Source: Sphingobacterium sp. SRCM116780 (lineage in GTDB: Bacteria > Bacteroidota > Bacteroidia > Sphingobacteriales > Sphingobacteriaceae). From it: a DNA stretch of 64,000 nucleotides. The notes below the pieces were generated by a model, which made no database searches, was not told where the DNA came from, and worked only from the letters and a program-made list of their open reading frames with translations. Below are positions 16,658-23,723 of the stretch, piece after piece. Made by a program: the position numbers and the translations under genes. Numbering within the stretch: the stretch's first letter is position 1; every line of letters starts with the position of its first letter. Location: assembly GCF_021442025.1 (NCBI RefSeq), contig NZ_CP090446.1:2604001-2668000 (forward strand), written 5' to 3'.

Positions 16658-17725
16658 TTAATTCTTATGGTCGATTTGCTGATAATGAGCGATCGTCTCC
16701 ATAATCTGTTCTGAATACGTGTAGATATCATCTAATTGTGCTAAGTCGTATTTGGTCTCCTTTTTCTCTTGATCAAATAGACCTATTCTCAGCTTATTTG
16801 GTGTAAAATAAAACCGACATATTGGCTTACGATTATTATCGTCTAGCAAGACACCACAATACGATTGATTATCACGCATAAAGATTCGTCCAACCTCGAC
16901 ATCCTTGCGTAGGATAGATTTTACGATCAGAAATCCATCAATTTCTTCCTCAGTCGTCACAATCAAGGATTCGGGTTCTGCAGGAGTAAGTATTTGCTGC
17001 GCCTCATTTTCTGTTTCTTTTTTGAGCGCACTTTTTAGCCGTTCCGCAATTTGATCATTAACGATTTGTGAGAATACTCGTTTCACCAAAGGTGTAAATT
17101 GCTCCAATATTTTTACCGTCACAACACTGGGGTATACCTGTCTTGTAAAATAACGAACAAACTCATCACTTGGATTCTGCATTTCACCATTGGCTAGGAT
17201 CGTTAATTCATTAAAATATTTGAGCTCACTCGCCGCACTGGATATGCTATCCAGATCAAATACCGATTTATGAAATTTACGCAATTCAGCAAGCTCATTA
17301 TCTTTTATATCAGAAATCTTGAATTCGAAGAACGGTTTTTCATCCATCTTATTTGGAGTAACCAGATCGGTATAAAAACGATACTCCACACCGTTGGTCA
17401 ATAAACTAAATTTGGCTTCACTCGTGTGGAAATAACGGAAGAGTTGTGAATTATGTGGGTCGAGGCCATCGGCATAATGTTTACACTCGATTAGGATAAT
17501 AGGTTTACCTTCCCGAAGAATAGCATAGTCTACTTTCTCACCTTTTTTGATACCAATGTCAGCAATAAACTCTGGCTGTACCTCGAACGGATCAAATACA
17601 TCGTATCCTAATATTTTAAGGAAAGGCATAATCAGTGAAGTTTTGGTTGCCTCTTCAGTTTTGATTTGTGGTAGCAATCTATCCACGCGGCTGGCAAACT
17701 GACGAATTTCGTCTTTAAAATCCAT
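16658..17725 (-). CDS. Stand-alone HsdR N-terminal (PD-D/ExK nuclease-like) protein
   Basis: 355 residues. Residues ~20-150 match the N-terminal nuclease domain of type I restriction HsdR subunits: KTSLIMPFLKILGYDVF, FEVQPEF, then the catalytic pattern KVDYAIL (Asp 66) and ILIECKHY (Glu 80, Lys 82). No helicase domain follows; the remaining 200 residues contain a short Glu-rich stretch and a C-terminal beta domain (IFMRDNQSYCGVLLDD, CRFYFTPNKLRIGLFD). No HsdM or HsdS genes are present, so this is not a classical restriction system. It starts 43 bp after the 80-residue Cys-rich gene and is probably co-transcribed from the palindrome-controlled promoter at 18016-18061. Nuclease activity is inferred from the conserved triad. 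Confidence 0.82.
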   Translation of the reverse strand: MDFKDEIRQFASRVDRLLPQIKTEEATKTSLIMPFLKILGYDVFDPFEVQPEFIADIGIKKGEKVDYAILREGKPIILIECKHYADGLDPHNSQLFRYFHTSEAKFSLLTNGVEYRFYTDLVTPNKMDEKPFFEFKISDIKDNELAELRKFHKSVFDLDSISSAASELKYFNELTILANGEMQNPSDEFVRYFTRQVYPSVVTVKILEQFTPLVKRVFSQIVNDQIAERLKSALKKETENEAQQILTPAEPESLIVTTEEEIDGFLIVKSILRKDVEVGRIFMRDNQSYCGVLLDDNNRKPICRFYFTPNKLRIGLFDQEKKETKYDLAQLDDIYTYSEQIMETIAHYQQIDHKN

Positions 17726-17768
17726 AATATAAATCAGTTAATTTATGAGCATTCGGTTATTTTATCTT

Positions 17769-18011
17769 TTAATCTTCCCATCCACAAAGCGTCTTTCCTT
17801 CTTTTCTTGCTTCTTCCAGTGTTACTTTCAACGTTTGAGCACTACAATTCCTCAACCCTCTACAACTTTCTGTCAGGTGATAACGTTTTCCTTTACCACT
17901 GCCACAAATGTAAACGGTGTTTTTATTTACTTTTTTATAGACGTTCATCTGTAAGCCCGTGCAATCGTAATGAAGCAGGAATATGAATACTATGCTGATT
18001 ATTTTCATCAT
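17769..18011 (-). CDS. Small secreted Cys-rich protein (CRGL...CGWED)
   Basis: 80 residues: N-terminal hydrophobic signal (MMKIISIVFIFLLHYDCTG), then VYICGSGKGKRYHLTESCRGLRN and a C-terminus ending LCGWED. The pattern Cys-x(n)-YH-x(3)-CxGL-x-NC...GxxLCGWED is a small Cys/His module that I recall beside, or fused to, thermonuclease-like genes in Bacteroidota. It may bind zinc. A thermonuclease gene ends 67 bp upstream. The ATG at 18011 is only 4 nt from the end of a perfect TAGCTTTG box, so the mRNA may be leaderless, or the second ATG at 18008 may be used. Confidence 0.75.
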   Translation of the reverse strand: MMKIISIVFIFLLHYDCTGLQMNVYKKVNKNTVYICGSGKGKRYHLTESCRGLRNCSAQTLKVTLEEARKEGKTLCGWED

Positions 18012-18015
18012 ATAA

Positions 18016-18061
18016 CAAAGCTAAAGAGTTGTAGAAAGGGTATTTTATGGGAAACCGTAAA
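18016..18061 (-). promoter_or_regulatory. Palindrome-controlled promoter of the Cys-rich gene
   Basis: Operator TTTATGGGAAACCGTAAA (18044-18061) has one mismatch to TTTACGG-N4-CCGTAAA. On the minus strand a perfect -7 box TAGCTTTG sits at 18016-18023, with exactly 20 bp between operator and box. The same spacing occurs at the DUF4236 gene and the 386-residue gene. Confidence 0.8.
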
Positions 18062-18078
18062 AGGGAAAAATAATTCAA

Positions 18079-18654
18079 TCATTCTATCCAAACTCCGAGT
18101 TTCTGTTCCTGTGCGTGATGTTGTAGTTTGATAAACAGATCCACATATTTAACATTCGGAGGATAGGTATCAACCACTGCATACCCCCCTTCGACCAAAC
18201 TGGCATTCAGGAATGTTCCATCTGCCAAATAAACGTAAGCAAGCAACCGTTGATATCTATCCATTTGCTGTATATCCATATCCAATCTAACCCATTGATA
18301 TTCGGCAAGTTTTTTCACATAAGCCTTCGCTTCTGCAGCGAATTGGCTTTTATGTTTCCAACGTGAATTGCGGGTTTCTGGTGCATCGACACCAATAAAA
18401 CGTACCTTAAATTTCTTATCCCCATTATCTACCCAGAAGGTATCGCCATCGATCACTTTAGTAACATAAACGAATCCTTCTTCCCATTTTTGACGCTTTT
18501 CGTTATGTGTCGAATTTTCTTTATCAGACTTTTTAGTGGTGCTGAATAATTGGTAAGTTTGAATACCAGCTTCAGAGTGATGATTACAACTCGAAATAAA
18601 AAGGACGATTAACAAGAAAATGAACCTATAATCTTGATGAACAATATTCTTCAT
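18079..18654 (-). CDS. Thermonuclease (SNase) family lipoprotein
   Basis: Calcium-dependent nuclease of the staphylococcal nuclease fold, expected to cut DNA/RNA outside the cytoplasm. 191 residues: lipobox FISSC (Cys 23), charged linker to ~60, then the SNase domain: VIDGDT (67-72), VRFIGVDAPE (Arg 85, Glu 93), DRYQR (Arg 136), and the closing GVW. All three catalytic-type residues (Arg, Glu, Arg) are present. Its start overlaps the stop of the vWA-like lipoprotein gene by 4 bp, indicating translational coupling as the last gene of a four-gene operon. Confidence 0.9.
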   Translation of the reverse strand: MKNIVHQDYRFIFLLIVLFISSCNHHSEAGIQTYQLFSTTKKSDKENSTHNEKRQKWEEGFVYVTKVIDGDTFWVDNGDKKFKVRFIGVDAPETRNSRWKHKSQFAAEAKAYVKKLAEYQWVRLDMDIQQMDRYQRLLAYVYLADGTFLNASLVEGGYAVVDTYPPNVKYVDLFIKLQHHAQEQKLGVWIE

Positions 18655-19580
18655 CGGAGACCAGACAAAATATATCTACTGATTACAGGATCAAGATTGG
18701 TCGGTAAATCTGCTAATATCGGAGCTGTAATAGGTTCCTTGACGTTCATATCCTGTAGCCAGTTTTTCCAATATTCGTCAATGACATCACCTTCAAATGG
18801 GCTATTCTTTACTGGATTAATGCCTAAGACTACAACTTCCAATTCTGTTAATCCATCAGTCGCCTTAATAAATCCGCAATTCTGTTTCTGCATAACATCT
18901 TTGTAAGCAGATGTTTTCAGTCCTAGTGCTTTGACCAACTGAGGAGTTAGGTACGAGCTTCTATTTTCTTCCATAAATTTAGAATTTTCATGGAATACAT
19001 ATCCATCCGTCAGAATAAAAAGAATATTGCGATAATTTGGTTTAATACAATAATCTTTTACCTTGGTTTTAAAGAAACCCCAGATATCAGCTCCTAAATA
19101 TTTTTTATCATGAATGGCTTGCATATATATCTTTTCAGAGATGGATGCAAATTGAGGTGAAATTCTCGCAATAGCTTCCTTGGATACAGTCTCTTTATTG
19201 AAAGACATTCTTAATTCTTTTGCTAAGCTATTGATTTCAGTACTTGATGGTTCTGGATCAAAATAAACTTGAATTTGATCGTTGATTTGCCTGATCGGTT
19301 TTTTTCTTAAATGTGCCTCAAAAGCCTTACTTATCGACTCAATATAGCCTAAATCCCGTTTGTAAAATTCCATTGCTGGACTTGCATTTTTAATGGGATC
19401 AATACGATCTGACAAATCTAATAATATACTAATATTCAAATTTTCCTTGATCCCTTTTTTAGCAATAATTTCTTTCTGTTTGCCTTCGGTTCCATTACTG
19501 GAATCAGGAACATTGGAACAACTACTACAATAAAGTAAACAGATGATTAAAGCTGACCATAAATTTTTATTTTTCATCAT
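18651..19580 (-). CDS. vWA-like lipoprotein
   Basis: 309 residues. Signal sequence with CSSC lipobox region (Cys 18-21). The domain starts NISILLDLSDRI, with a DLSDR in the position of the vWA metal-ion site (normally DxSxS), and later has NILFILTDGYVF, matching the Thr-Asp part of that site. The protein is therefore a von Willebrand A-like lipoprotein with a modified metal site. It overlaps its neighbours at both ends (stop/start overlap with 19580 and with the thermonuclease), so the stoichiometry is coupled. Partner candidates are the coiled-coil membrane protein and the thermonuclease. The vWA call is by motif only. Confidence 0.72.
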   Translation of the reverse strand: MMKNKNLWSALIICLLYCSSCSNVPDSSNGTEGKQKEIIAKKGIKENLNISILLDLSDRIDPIKNASPAMEFYKRDLGYIESISKAFEAHLRKKPIRQINDQIQVYFDPEPSSTEINSLAKELRMSFNKETVSKEAIARISPQFASISEKIYMQAIHDKKYLGADIWGFFKTKVKDYCIKPNYRNILFILTDGYVFHENSKFMEENRSSYLTPQLVKALGLKTSAYKDVMQKQNCGFIKATDGLTELEVVVLGINPVKNSPFEGDVIDEYWKNWLQDMNVKEPITAPILADLPTNLDPVISRYILSGLR

Positions 19581-20848
19581 TATGATACTTTTGTGTAAAC
19601 AATATTTTGAAAATCAGGATCGGACAAATTAAGCTTCACAAGATGTTCATTTGCAACTGATTCGCACTCCAACAGCAATTTCGATTGTGTTGCCTGTGCA
19701 AGTGCTATTTCAGATGTTACTGCTTGAAACCAACCTTCTTTATACTGGTTATGGTAAAGAAGATATTGTTTTAGATTCATGATAAAACCGTCAATAACAG
19801 CCTGTAATTCAGTAATTTTTCCAGTGATCTCCACAACTCTTTTTCTCAAGTTATTAATCTCTTCTACTATTTCTGTTCTCGTAACTTCGAGTTGTTTCAA
19901 CTCTTCTAGCTTGGTCTTGATAAATCCTCTAATCTTATCTAGATTTTCATGTTCCTTCATGGTGATGTCAAATACTAATCCCCAAATGATGTAAACGACA
20001 AATCCTGCAAAAATAATCATCCAAAATTCGGCTTCTCCTACAGCAGTACGAAGATTATAAGAAGAAGATTCAAGGGTTTTATGAAACTCGTATATTTTCT
20101 TTTCAATTTGATACGCCAGTAAACCGTCAAACAAGAAGGTGATGATGTATAAAACCATCAACCGCAAAGTATTCTTTATGCCTTTTCCTTTTTGAATCAT
20201 GTGGATGACATACCCTAACCCTAAGAATACGGAAGGAATAGTTAATACCAAAACACCTTCTAACCATCCTGCCTGGAGGGCATTATTAAGTGCTTGTGCA
20301 TCAAATATTGCAGCAGTTAAGCTATCATCTGAGAAAGTTTTAAAAAAAGCAGAATAAGAAGCTGAAATGTAAAAAACGAACAAATAGAGTGTAATGGGAG
20401 CTAATAAGATCAATCCAATATAAAATTGTGCTTGAGGTTTTTTAGTTGAATCCACACCATATTTTTCTGGCTGATATTTTACATTTTCTATATCACGTTG
20501 TACGCTATTTATTTTTTCGACAATTTGATCCTTCTTCTCTTCAAAAATAGAGACAGCTGCTTCCGTATTTTTCAATTCACTTTGCTTGCGATTTTTTTCC
20601 TCAATGTAAGGTTGTTTCAATTTTTGTTGGTGAATTTCTTGATCTCGACATTGCTGTTCAAAACTGGTGTATACATTTTCTAGACAAGCCCTAAAATTCA
20701 ATGGACTTCCCATTGCTTTTAATGCGGCCCCGTAACCGCTTTGGTAGTAAGTGATTCGAATCCGCTGTTCGTCTTGTTCATCATATTCAGAAGGAATCAC
20801 TGATGGAACATCTCGCTCCTTGATTGCAAATAGTTTTTTAATTTCCAT
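19580..20848 (-). CDS. Coiled-coil membrane protein, function unknown
   Basis: 422 residues. Soluble N-terminal region (1-140) with a coiled coil around IEEKNRKQSELKNTEAAVS; membrane segments at about 143-165, 198-218, 228-250 and 273-295; a second long coiled coil (~300-355, LEELKQLEVTRTEIVEEINN); and a soluble C-terminus. The layout, two coiled coils bracketing a four-helix membrane core, does not match a transporter family I recognise. Together with the TerB-like protein and the vWA lipoprotein it may form an envelope-spanning assembly (inference). Spaced 4 bp from the TerB-like gene upstream and overlapping the lipoprotein gene downstream. Confidence 0.75.
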   Translation of the reverse strand: MEIKKLFAIKERDVPSVIPSEYDEQDEQRIRITYYQSGYGAALKAMGSPLNFRACLENVYTSFEQQCRDQEIHQQKLKQPYIEEKNRKQSELKNTEAAVSIFEEKKDQIVEKINSVQRDIENVKYQPEKYGVDSTKKPQAQFYIGLILLAPITLYLFVFYISASYSAFFKTFSDDSLTAAIFDAQALNNALQAGWLEGVLVLTIPSVFLGLGYVIHMIQKGKGIKNTLRLMVLYIITFLFDGLLAYQIEKKIYEFHKTLESSSYNLRTAVGEAEFWMIIFAGFVVYIIWGLVFDITMKEHENLDKIRGFIKTKLEELKQLEVTRTEIVEEINNLRKRVVEITGKITELQAVIDGFIMNLKQYLLYHNQYKEGWFQAVTSEIALAQATQSKLLLECESVANEHLVKLNLSDPDFQNIVYTKVS

Positions 20849-20852
20849 ATTT

Positions 20853-21251
20853 CTAATTCATTAAATCTAATACTTCATGTAATTGTTTTTGCTGTTTAGC
20901 ACAATCGATGAGATAATCGCATAACTCTTCAACATTCTCCTCCAAAAATTCAAATGTCCGACAGTATTTTCTCAATAGATTATGCTCATCTAGGGTGACT
21001 TGTTTATCTGCCCATATCATCACTGCCAAATCGTATAAATACTCAATTCGTTTTTCAGTTGACTCGGGTAATTCCATTTGTTGAATAGGGTTTGTCAATA
21101 TGTTGTTTAATCGTTCGGTACTCACCCCTCTATTTTCCGCGAATTTGTAAAGGAGCTTCATTTCTAACATATCAAAGTTCTCATCTGAACAAGCCATTTG
21201 ATAGAGTCTCAAGAAGTGGCTTTGTAAAGCCGTACTAATTATAATTTCCAT
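20853..21251 (-). CDS. TerB-like helical protein
   Basis: 132 residues, all-helical, cytoplasmic. Acidic loops FDMLEMKLLYKFAENRG and WADKQVTLDEHNLLRKYCRTF resemble the paired acidic turns of TerB-type tellurite-resistance/stress proteins, which bind metal. First gene of the four-gene operon ending with the thermonuclease. Its own promoter was not found; the hairpin at 21273-21297 lies 22 bp upstream, so expression may come by partial read-through from the small gene at 21477. Confidence 0.65.
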   Translation of the reverse strand: MEIIISTALQSHFLRLYQMACSDENFDMLEMKLLYKFAENRGVSTERLNNILTNPIQQMELPESTEKRIEYLYDLAVMIWADKQVTLDEHNLLRKYCRTFEFLEENVEELCDYLIDCAKQQKQLHEVLDLMN

Positions 21252-21272
21252 AAGAATAGTATCTAAAAAAGA

Positions 21273-21297
21273 TATAGGTCACATAATGTGACCTATA
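21273..21297 (-). terminator. Terminator/attenuator between the 56-residue gene and the TerB operon
   Basis: Perfect 12-bp inverted repeat TATAGGTCACAT / ATGTGACCTATA around a single central base. On the minus strand it is followed by TCTTTTTTAG. Because no promoter is visible between it and the TerB-like gene, it may act as an attenuator that lowers operon expression rather than as a full stop. Confidence 0.65.
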
Positions 21298-21307
21298 CGT
21301 TAAAATT

Positions 21308-21477
21308 TAAGCGTAACTGATCAATTCCCATGTCACTCCTTGACCACTATACGGAGGCATTTTATTCCCCGCAGCAATTGGCGCCGTGGTTGATGGTGTT
21401 CCAATTACTTTCCACACACCTGATTCTGGACAAGTCTCTCCTGTCTTCGCTTTTGTTCCTAATGGTTTCTTTGCCAT
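21308..21477 (-). pseudogene. Small 'CPESG...W' protein gene with an apparent 1-base frameshift
   Basis: From the ATG at 21477 the frame reads MAKKPLGTKAKTGETCPESG, then VWKVIGTPSTTAPIAAGNK, and then leaves frame; one base later the expected ending MPPYSGQGVTWELISYA-stop (21308-21361) is open. Restoring one A in the short A-run near 21361 would give a 56-residue protein of a compact family I recall from Bacteroidota (CPxSGxW...MPPY...W). As read, it would stop after about 47 residues. It could be a real inactivating deletion or a homopolymer sequencing error. An operator palindrome and a terminator flank it. Confidence 0.6.
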
Positions 21478-21502
21478 GATTTTATAATTTAATTTAACTT
21501 GT

Positions 21503-21548
21503 TAAAATTCGTTAAGCTTTGTGCTTAAATCTTACGGAAAACCGTAAA
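21503..21548 (-). promoter_or_regulatory. Palindromic operator upstream of the 56-residue gene
   Basis: CTTACGGAAAACCGTAAA (21531-21548) matches TTTACGG-N4-CCGTAAA with one difference at the outer base. At the 20-bp position the box reads GAATTTTA (21503-21510), a poor TAnnTTTG. The operator is well kept while the -7 box is weak, so strong activator dependence is expected. Confidence 0.7.
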
Positions 21549-21588
21549 GTACGCTGTTATCTTGTATAACTTTTAGAAGGTTATTTTT

Positions 21589-22725
21589 CTAAACCATCAA
21601 TTGTCTCACAAAAGCTTGATATTCCTGAAATGCCTTAGCAAAAGATTCACTAGCTTCATAGTTGCTGAACTCATATTCTTCATGGAGGCCAGTATTCGTC
21701 TTCAACCGTATTTCCCCATACCTGACAACGGGGATTTGATAATTACCTTTAAACCTTCTATCGGGTGTGCCATTTTTGTTTACCTTTGTCCAAGTTTGAT
21801 CAATGATCTTCGAATCAGCTGGAACAGGCTCTGTTTCCGTAAACCTGACAAAGCTTTGCTGTAAATCAATTTCGTCCAAACCAATAATTCCAAAGTCGGA
21901 TAAACCAGCCTGCATCATGACGATAAAGCTGGGATAGATATACAGATCTGCGCCATTCGCATTCTGGAAATATAGTGCCTTTATATCTGACTTAAAATCA
22001 GGAATGGACTTAAAACTAAACCCAACATTTTTCCTCGTTACAACAGTACCAGCTGAAGATCGTGTAATCGCTCTGTCTTCATAATGAGCACTAGTGACAT
22101 CCCAAATGCGATGACATCTAGTTAAATCCATAAAAGTTCGAATTAATGTCTCATATCTTATTTGTATTTCAGTTTGTATTTCAGGATCAAAATCAATCTC
22201 CAATTTCACATACGACTCATTGATTTGTTCCTTTGTTTGCTTAATCGCTTCGCTTTGAGCCAAGATATCATGAGTTAAGTTAGCTGGAATTGATTTTTGA
22301 ATCAGTCCATATAGCAATAGGTAACTCATTGTTTTCTTCAGCTTTGTAGTTCTTTGTGTCTGTTGGATTTTTGACAAGTCTTTCGTTAATGATAACCGCT
22401 GTTGCCTAGCGAGCAGGATTGCTTCTTTAACGCCTTGCATATCTTGACTGGTTATCTCATGAATATCAGCACTAAAAATATTGCCTCTAGCGTCTATTAT
22501 TGGAGTCGTGTGTTGAGGAGAAGGAGGTACTGTTGCATGCTCACCTGTAAATTTCTGTCTATTGTATATCCCTAGTGCTGGTATACCTGCATTCAGATAC
22601 GTTCCTGACGGACCAAATGTCATACTTGCTCCTTTTACTCCAATGGAAGTCGAAACTCCATTCTTACTAAAGTTCAAATGAACGCCAGGTATAATTTTTA
22701 CGCGTCTCCTAAAATTCCAAGCCAT
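21589..22725 (-). CDS. DUF4236-containing protein
   Basis: 378 residues. The N-terminal ~55 residues (MAWNFRRRVKIIPGVHLNFS, GVSTSIGVKGASMTFGPSGTYLNAGIPALGIYNR) are a clear DUF4236 module, a short glycine-rich beta unit of unknown function. The rest has a helical middle (~85-190) and an alpha/beta C-terminal half with SFKSIPDFKSDIKALYFQN and FIVMMQAGLSDFGIIGLDEID. Cytoplasmic; no signal or membrane segment. It has its own palindrome-controlled promoter with a perfect TACTTTTG box. Function unknown. Confidence 0.82.
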   Translation of the reverse strand: MAWNFRRRVKIIPGVHLNFSKNGVSTSIGVKGASMTFGPSGTYLNAGIPALGIYNRQKFTGEHATVPPSPQHTTPIIDARGNIFSADIHEITSQDMQGVKEAILLARQQRLSLTKDLSKIQQTQRTTKLKKTMSYLLLYGLIQKSIPANLTHDILAQSEAIKQTKEQINESYVKLEIDFDPEIQTEIQIRYETLIRTFMDLTRCHRIWDVTSAHYEDRAITRSSAGTVVTRKNVGFSFKSIPDFKSDIKALYFQNANGADLYIYPSFIVMMQAGLSDFGIIGLDEIDLQQSFVRFTETEPVPADSKIIDQTWTKVNKNGTPDRRFKGNYQIPVVRYGEIRLKTNTGLHEEYEFSNYEASESFAKAFQEYQAFVRQLMV

Positions 22726-22763
22726 GTTTTTTATTTTTGGTTGTTTTCAGTTAATTAATATGA

Positions 22764-22809
22764 CAAAAGTATATTTACTTAACACTTTATTTTTACGGAT
22801 TCCCGTAAA
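22764..22809 (-). promoter_or_regulatory. Palindrome-controlled promoter of the DUF4236 gene
   Basis: Perfect operator TTTACGGATTCCCGTAAA (22792-22809); exactly 20 bp separate it from the -7 box TACTTTTG (22764-22771, minus strand). The start codon lies ~38 bp beyond the box, leaving a normal leader. Confidence 0.85.
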
Positions 22810-22869
22810 GTGAATGTTATTTTTAAAAAATTTATCAAACTGATTTACAACAAGAAACAAAATAAAAAA

Positions 22870-22890
22870 GGAGATTACTAAGTAATCTCC
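22870..22890 (-). terminator. Terminator after the response regulator gene
   Basis: Perfect 10-bp inverted repeat GGAGATTACT / AGTAATCTCC around one base; on the minus strand it is followed by TTTTTTATT. It ends the kinase-regulator operon about 150 bp after the stop. The rest of 22810-23042 shows no gene. Confidence 0.82.
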
Positions 22891-23042
22891 GACACGTTTA
22901 TAATGAAGTTAATATATATAGTTTTAATGAATAGAAATGACACTCCCTTGAACGGATTTTGAAACTCTCTTTCACCTTTTAAAAGTCATGACATACAGGT
23001 TTCAAAAGGTAAAATGAAAAATAAAGCGAATACGATGATCTT

Positions 23043-23708
23043 TTAGATCAGATTATTCTCTCTACAATAAGCTACCAACTGTTCATTATTAGTAAAATTT
23101 TGCACTTCTTTCATCAGATTCAAACGTTTCTCAATGCTGCTCAGACTAGAAGGCTTAATGTCTCTTTGCTGCAGGTAATCTGGCATATTCTTTTGTGGTA
23201 TTCCCTCATAAAGCATTTTGACAATATGAAGATCCAAAGAGGTAAACTCGTGAGAATTCTTTTCCTGAAATATTTTTTTCAGATCTGGAGATTGATACCT
23301 TTTATTATGATAAGTTGCATGAAGAGCTTCCTTAAGATGTTGACCATCTCGTCTAGCTTTACGAACAAATCCATCTACTTCATTTGTTTTAAACATTTGG
23401 TTGATCGTACCGGAAAGGTCATTTGCCGTTAGGATAATCACTTTGATATCGGGTTGTATGACTTTGATGGCTTTGATCAGTTCTATACCATCTGCTATTT
23501 GTTGCGGGCTGTCGTCATCCTCGAATTCAATATCCGTGATCAACAGGTCATAAGGTTCGCCATCTCGGAGGGCATTTCTGATCCAAGTTAATGCATGGTC
23601 GCAGTAATAGACATATTTAGTATCTTGAATACCTAAATCTTGAAGTGTTTTTTGTACGGAAATGTTTGCGATCTCATGATCTTCGGCAATGAGTACTTTT
23701 TTAAACAT
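23043..23708 (-). CDS. LuxR/NarL-type response regulator
   Basis: 221 residues. Receiver domain 1-125 with the acidic pocket (LIAEDHE), phospho-acceptor Asp 59 (LLITDIEFEDDD) and the conserved Thr/Lys region (VIILTAND, FVRKARR). The C-terminal ~70 residues (FTSLDLHIVKMLYEGIPQKN, SSLSSIEKRLNLMKE) form a four-helix HTH of the NarL/LuxR kind, though divergent. Dimers of such proteins bind inverted repeats, so this is the best candidate for the protein that recognises TTTACGG-N4-CCGTAAA in front of the surrounding genes. Encoded 15 bp after its kinase. Confidence 0.86.
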   Translation of the reverse strand: MFKKVLIAEDHEIANISVQKTLQDLGIQDTKYVYYCDHALTWIRNALRDGEPYDLLITDIEFEDDDSPQQIADGIELIKAIKVIQPDIKVIILTANDLSGTINQMFKTNEVDGFVRKARRDGQHLKEALHATYHNKRYQSPDLKKIFQEKNSHEFTSLDLHIVKMLYEGIPQKNMPDYLQQRDIKPSSLSSIEKRLNLMKEVQNFTNNEQLVAYCRENNLI

Positions 23709-23723
23709 ACGTTATCGTCTTTT

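Noticed and set aside
16658..17725. Type I restriction system
   Set aside because: Only the N-terminal HsdR-like domain is present; no methylase, specificity subunit or helicase motifs were found.
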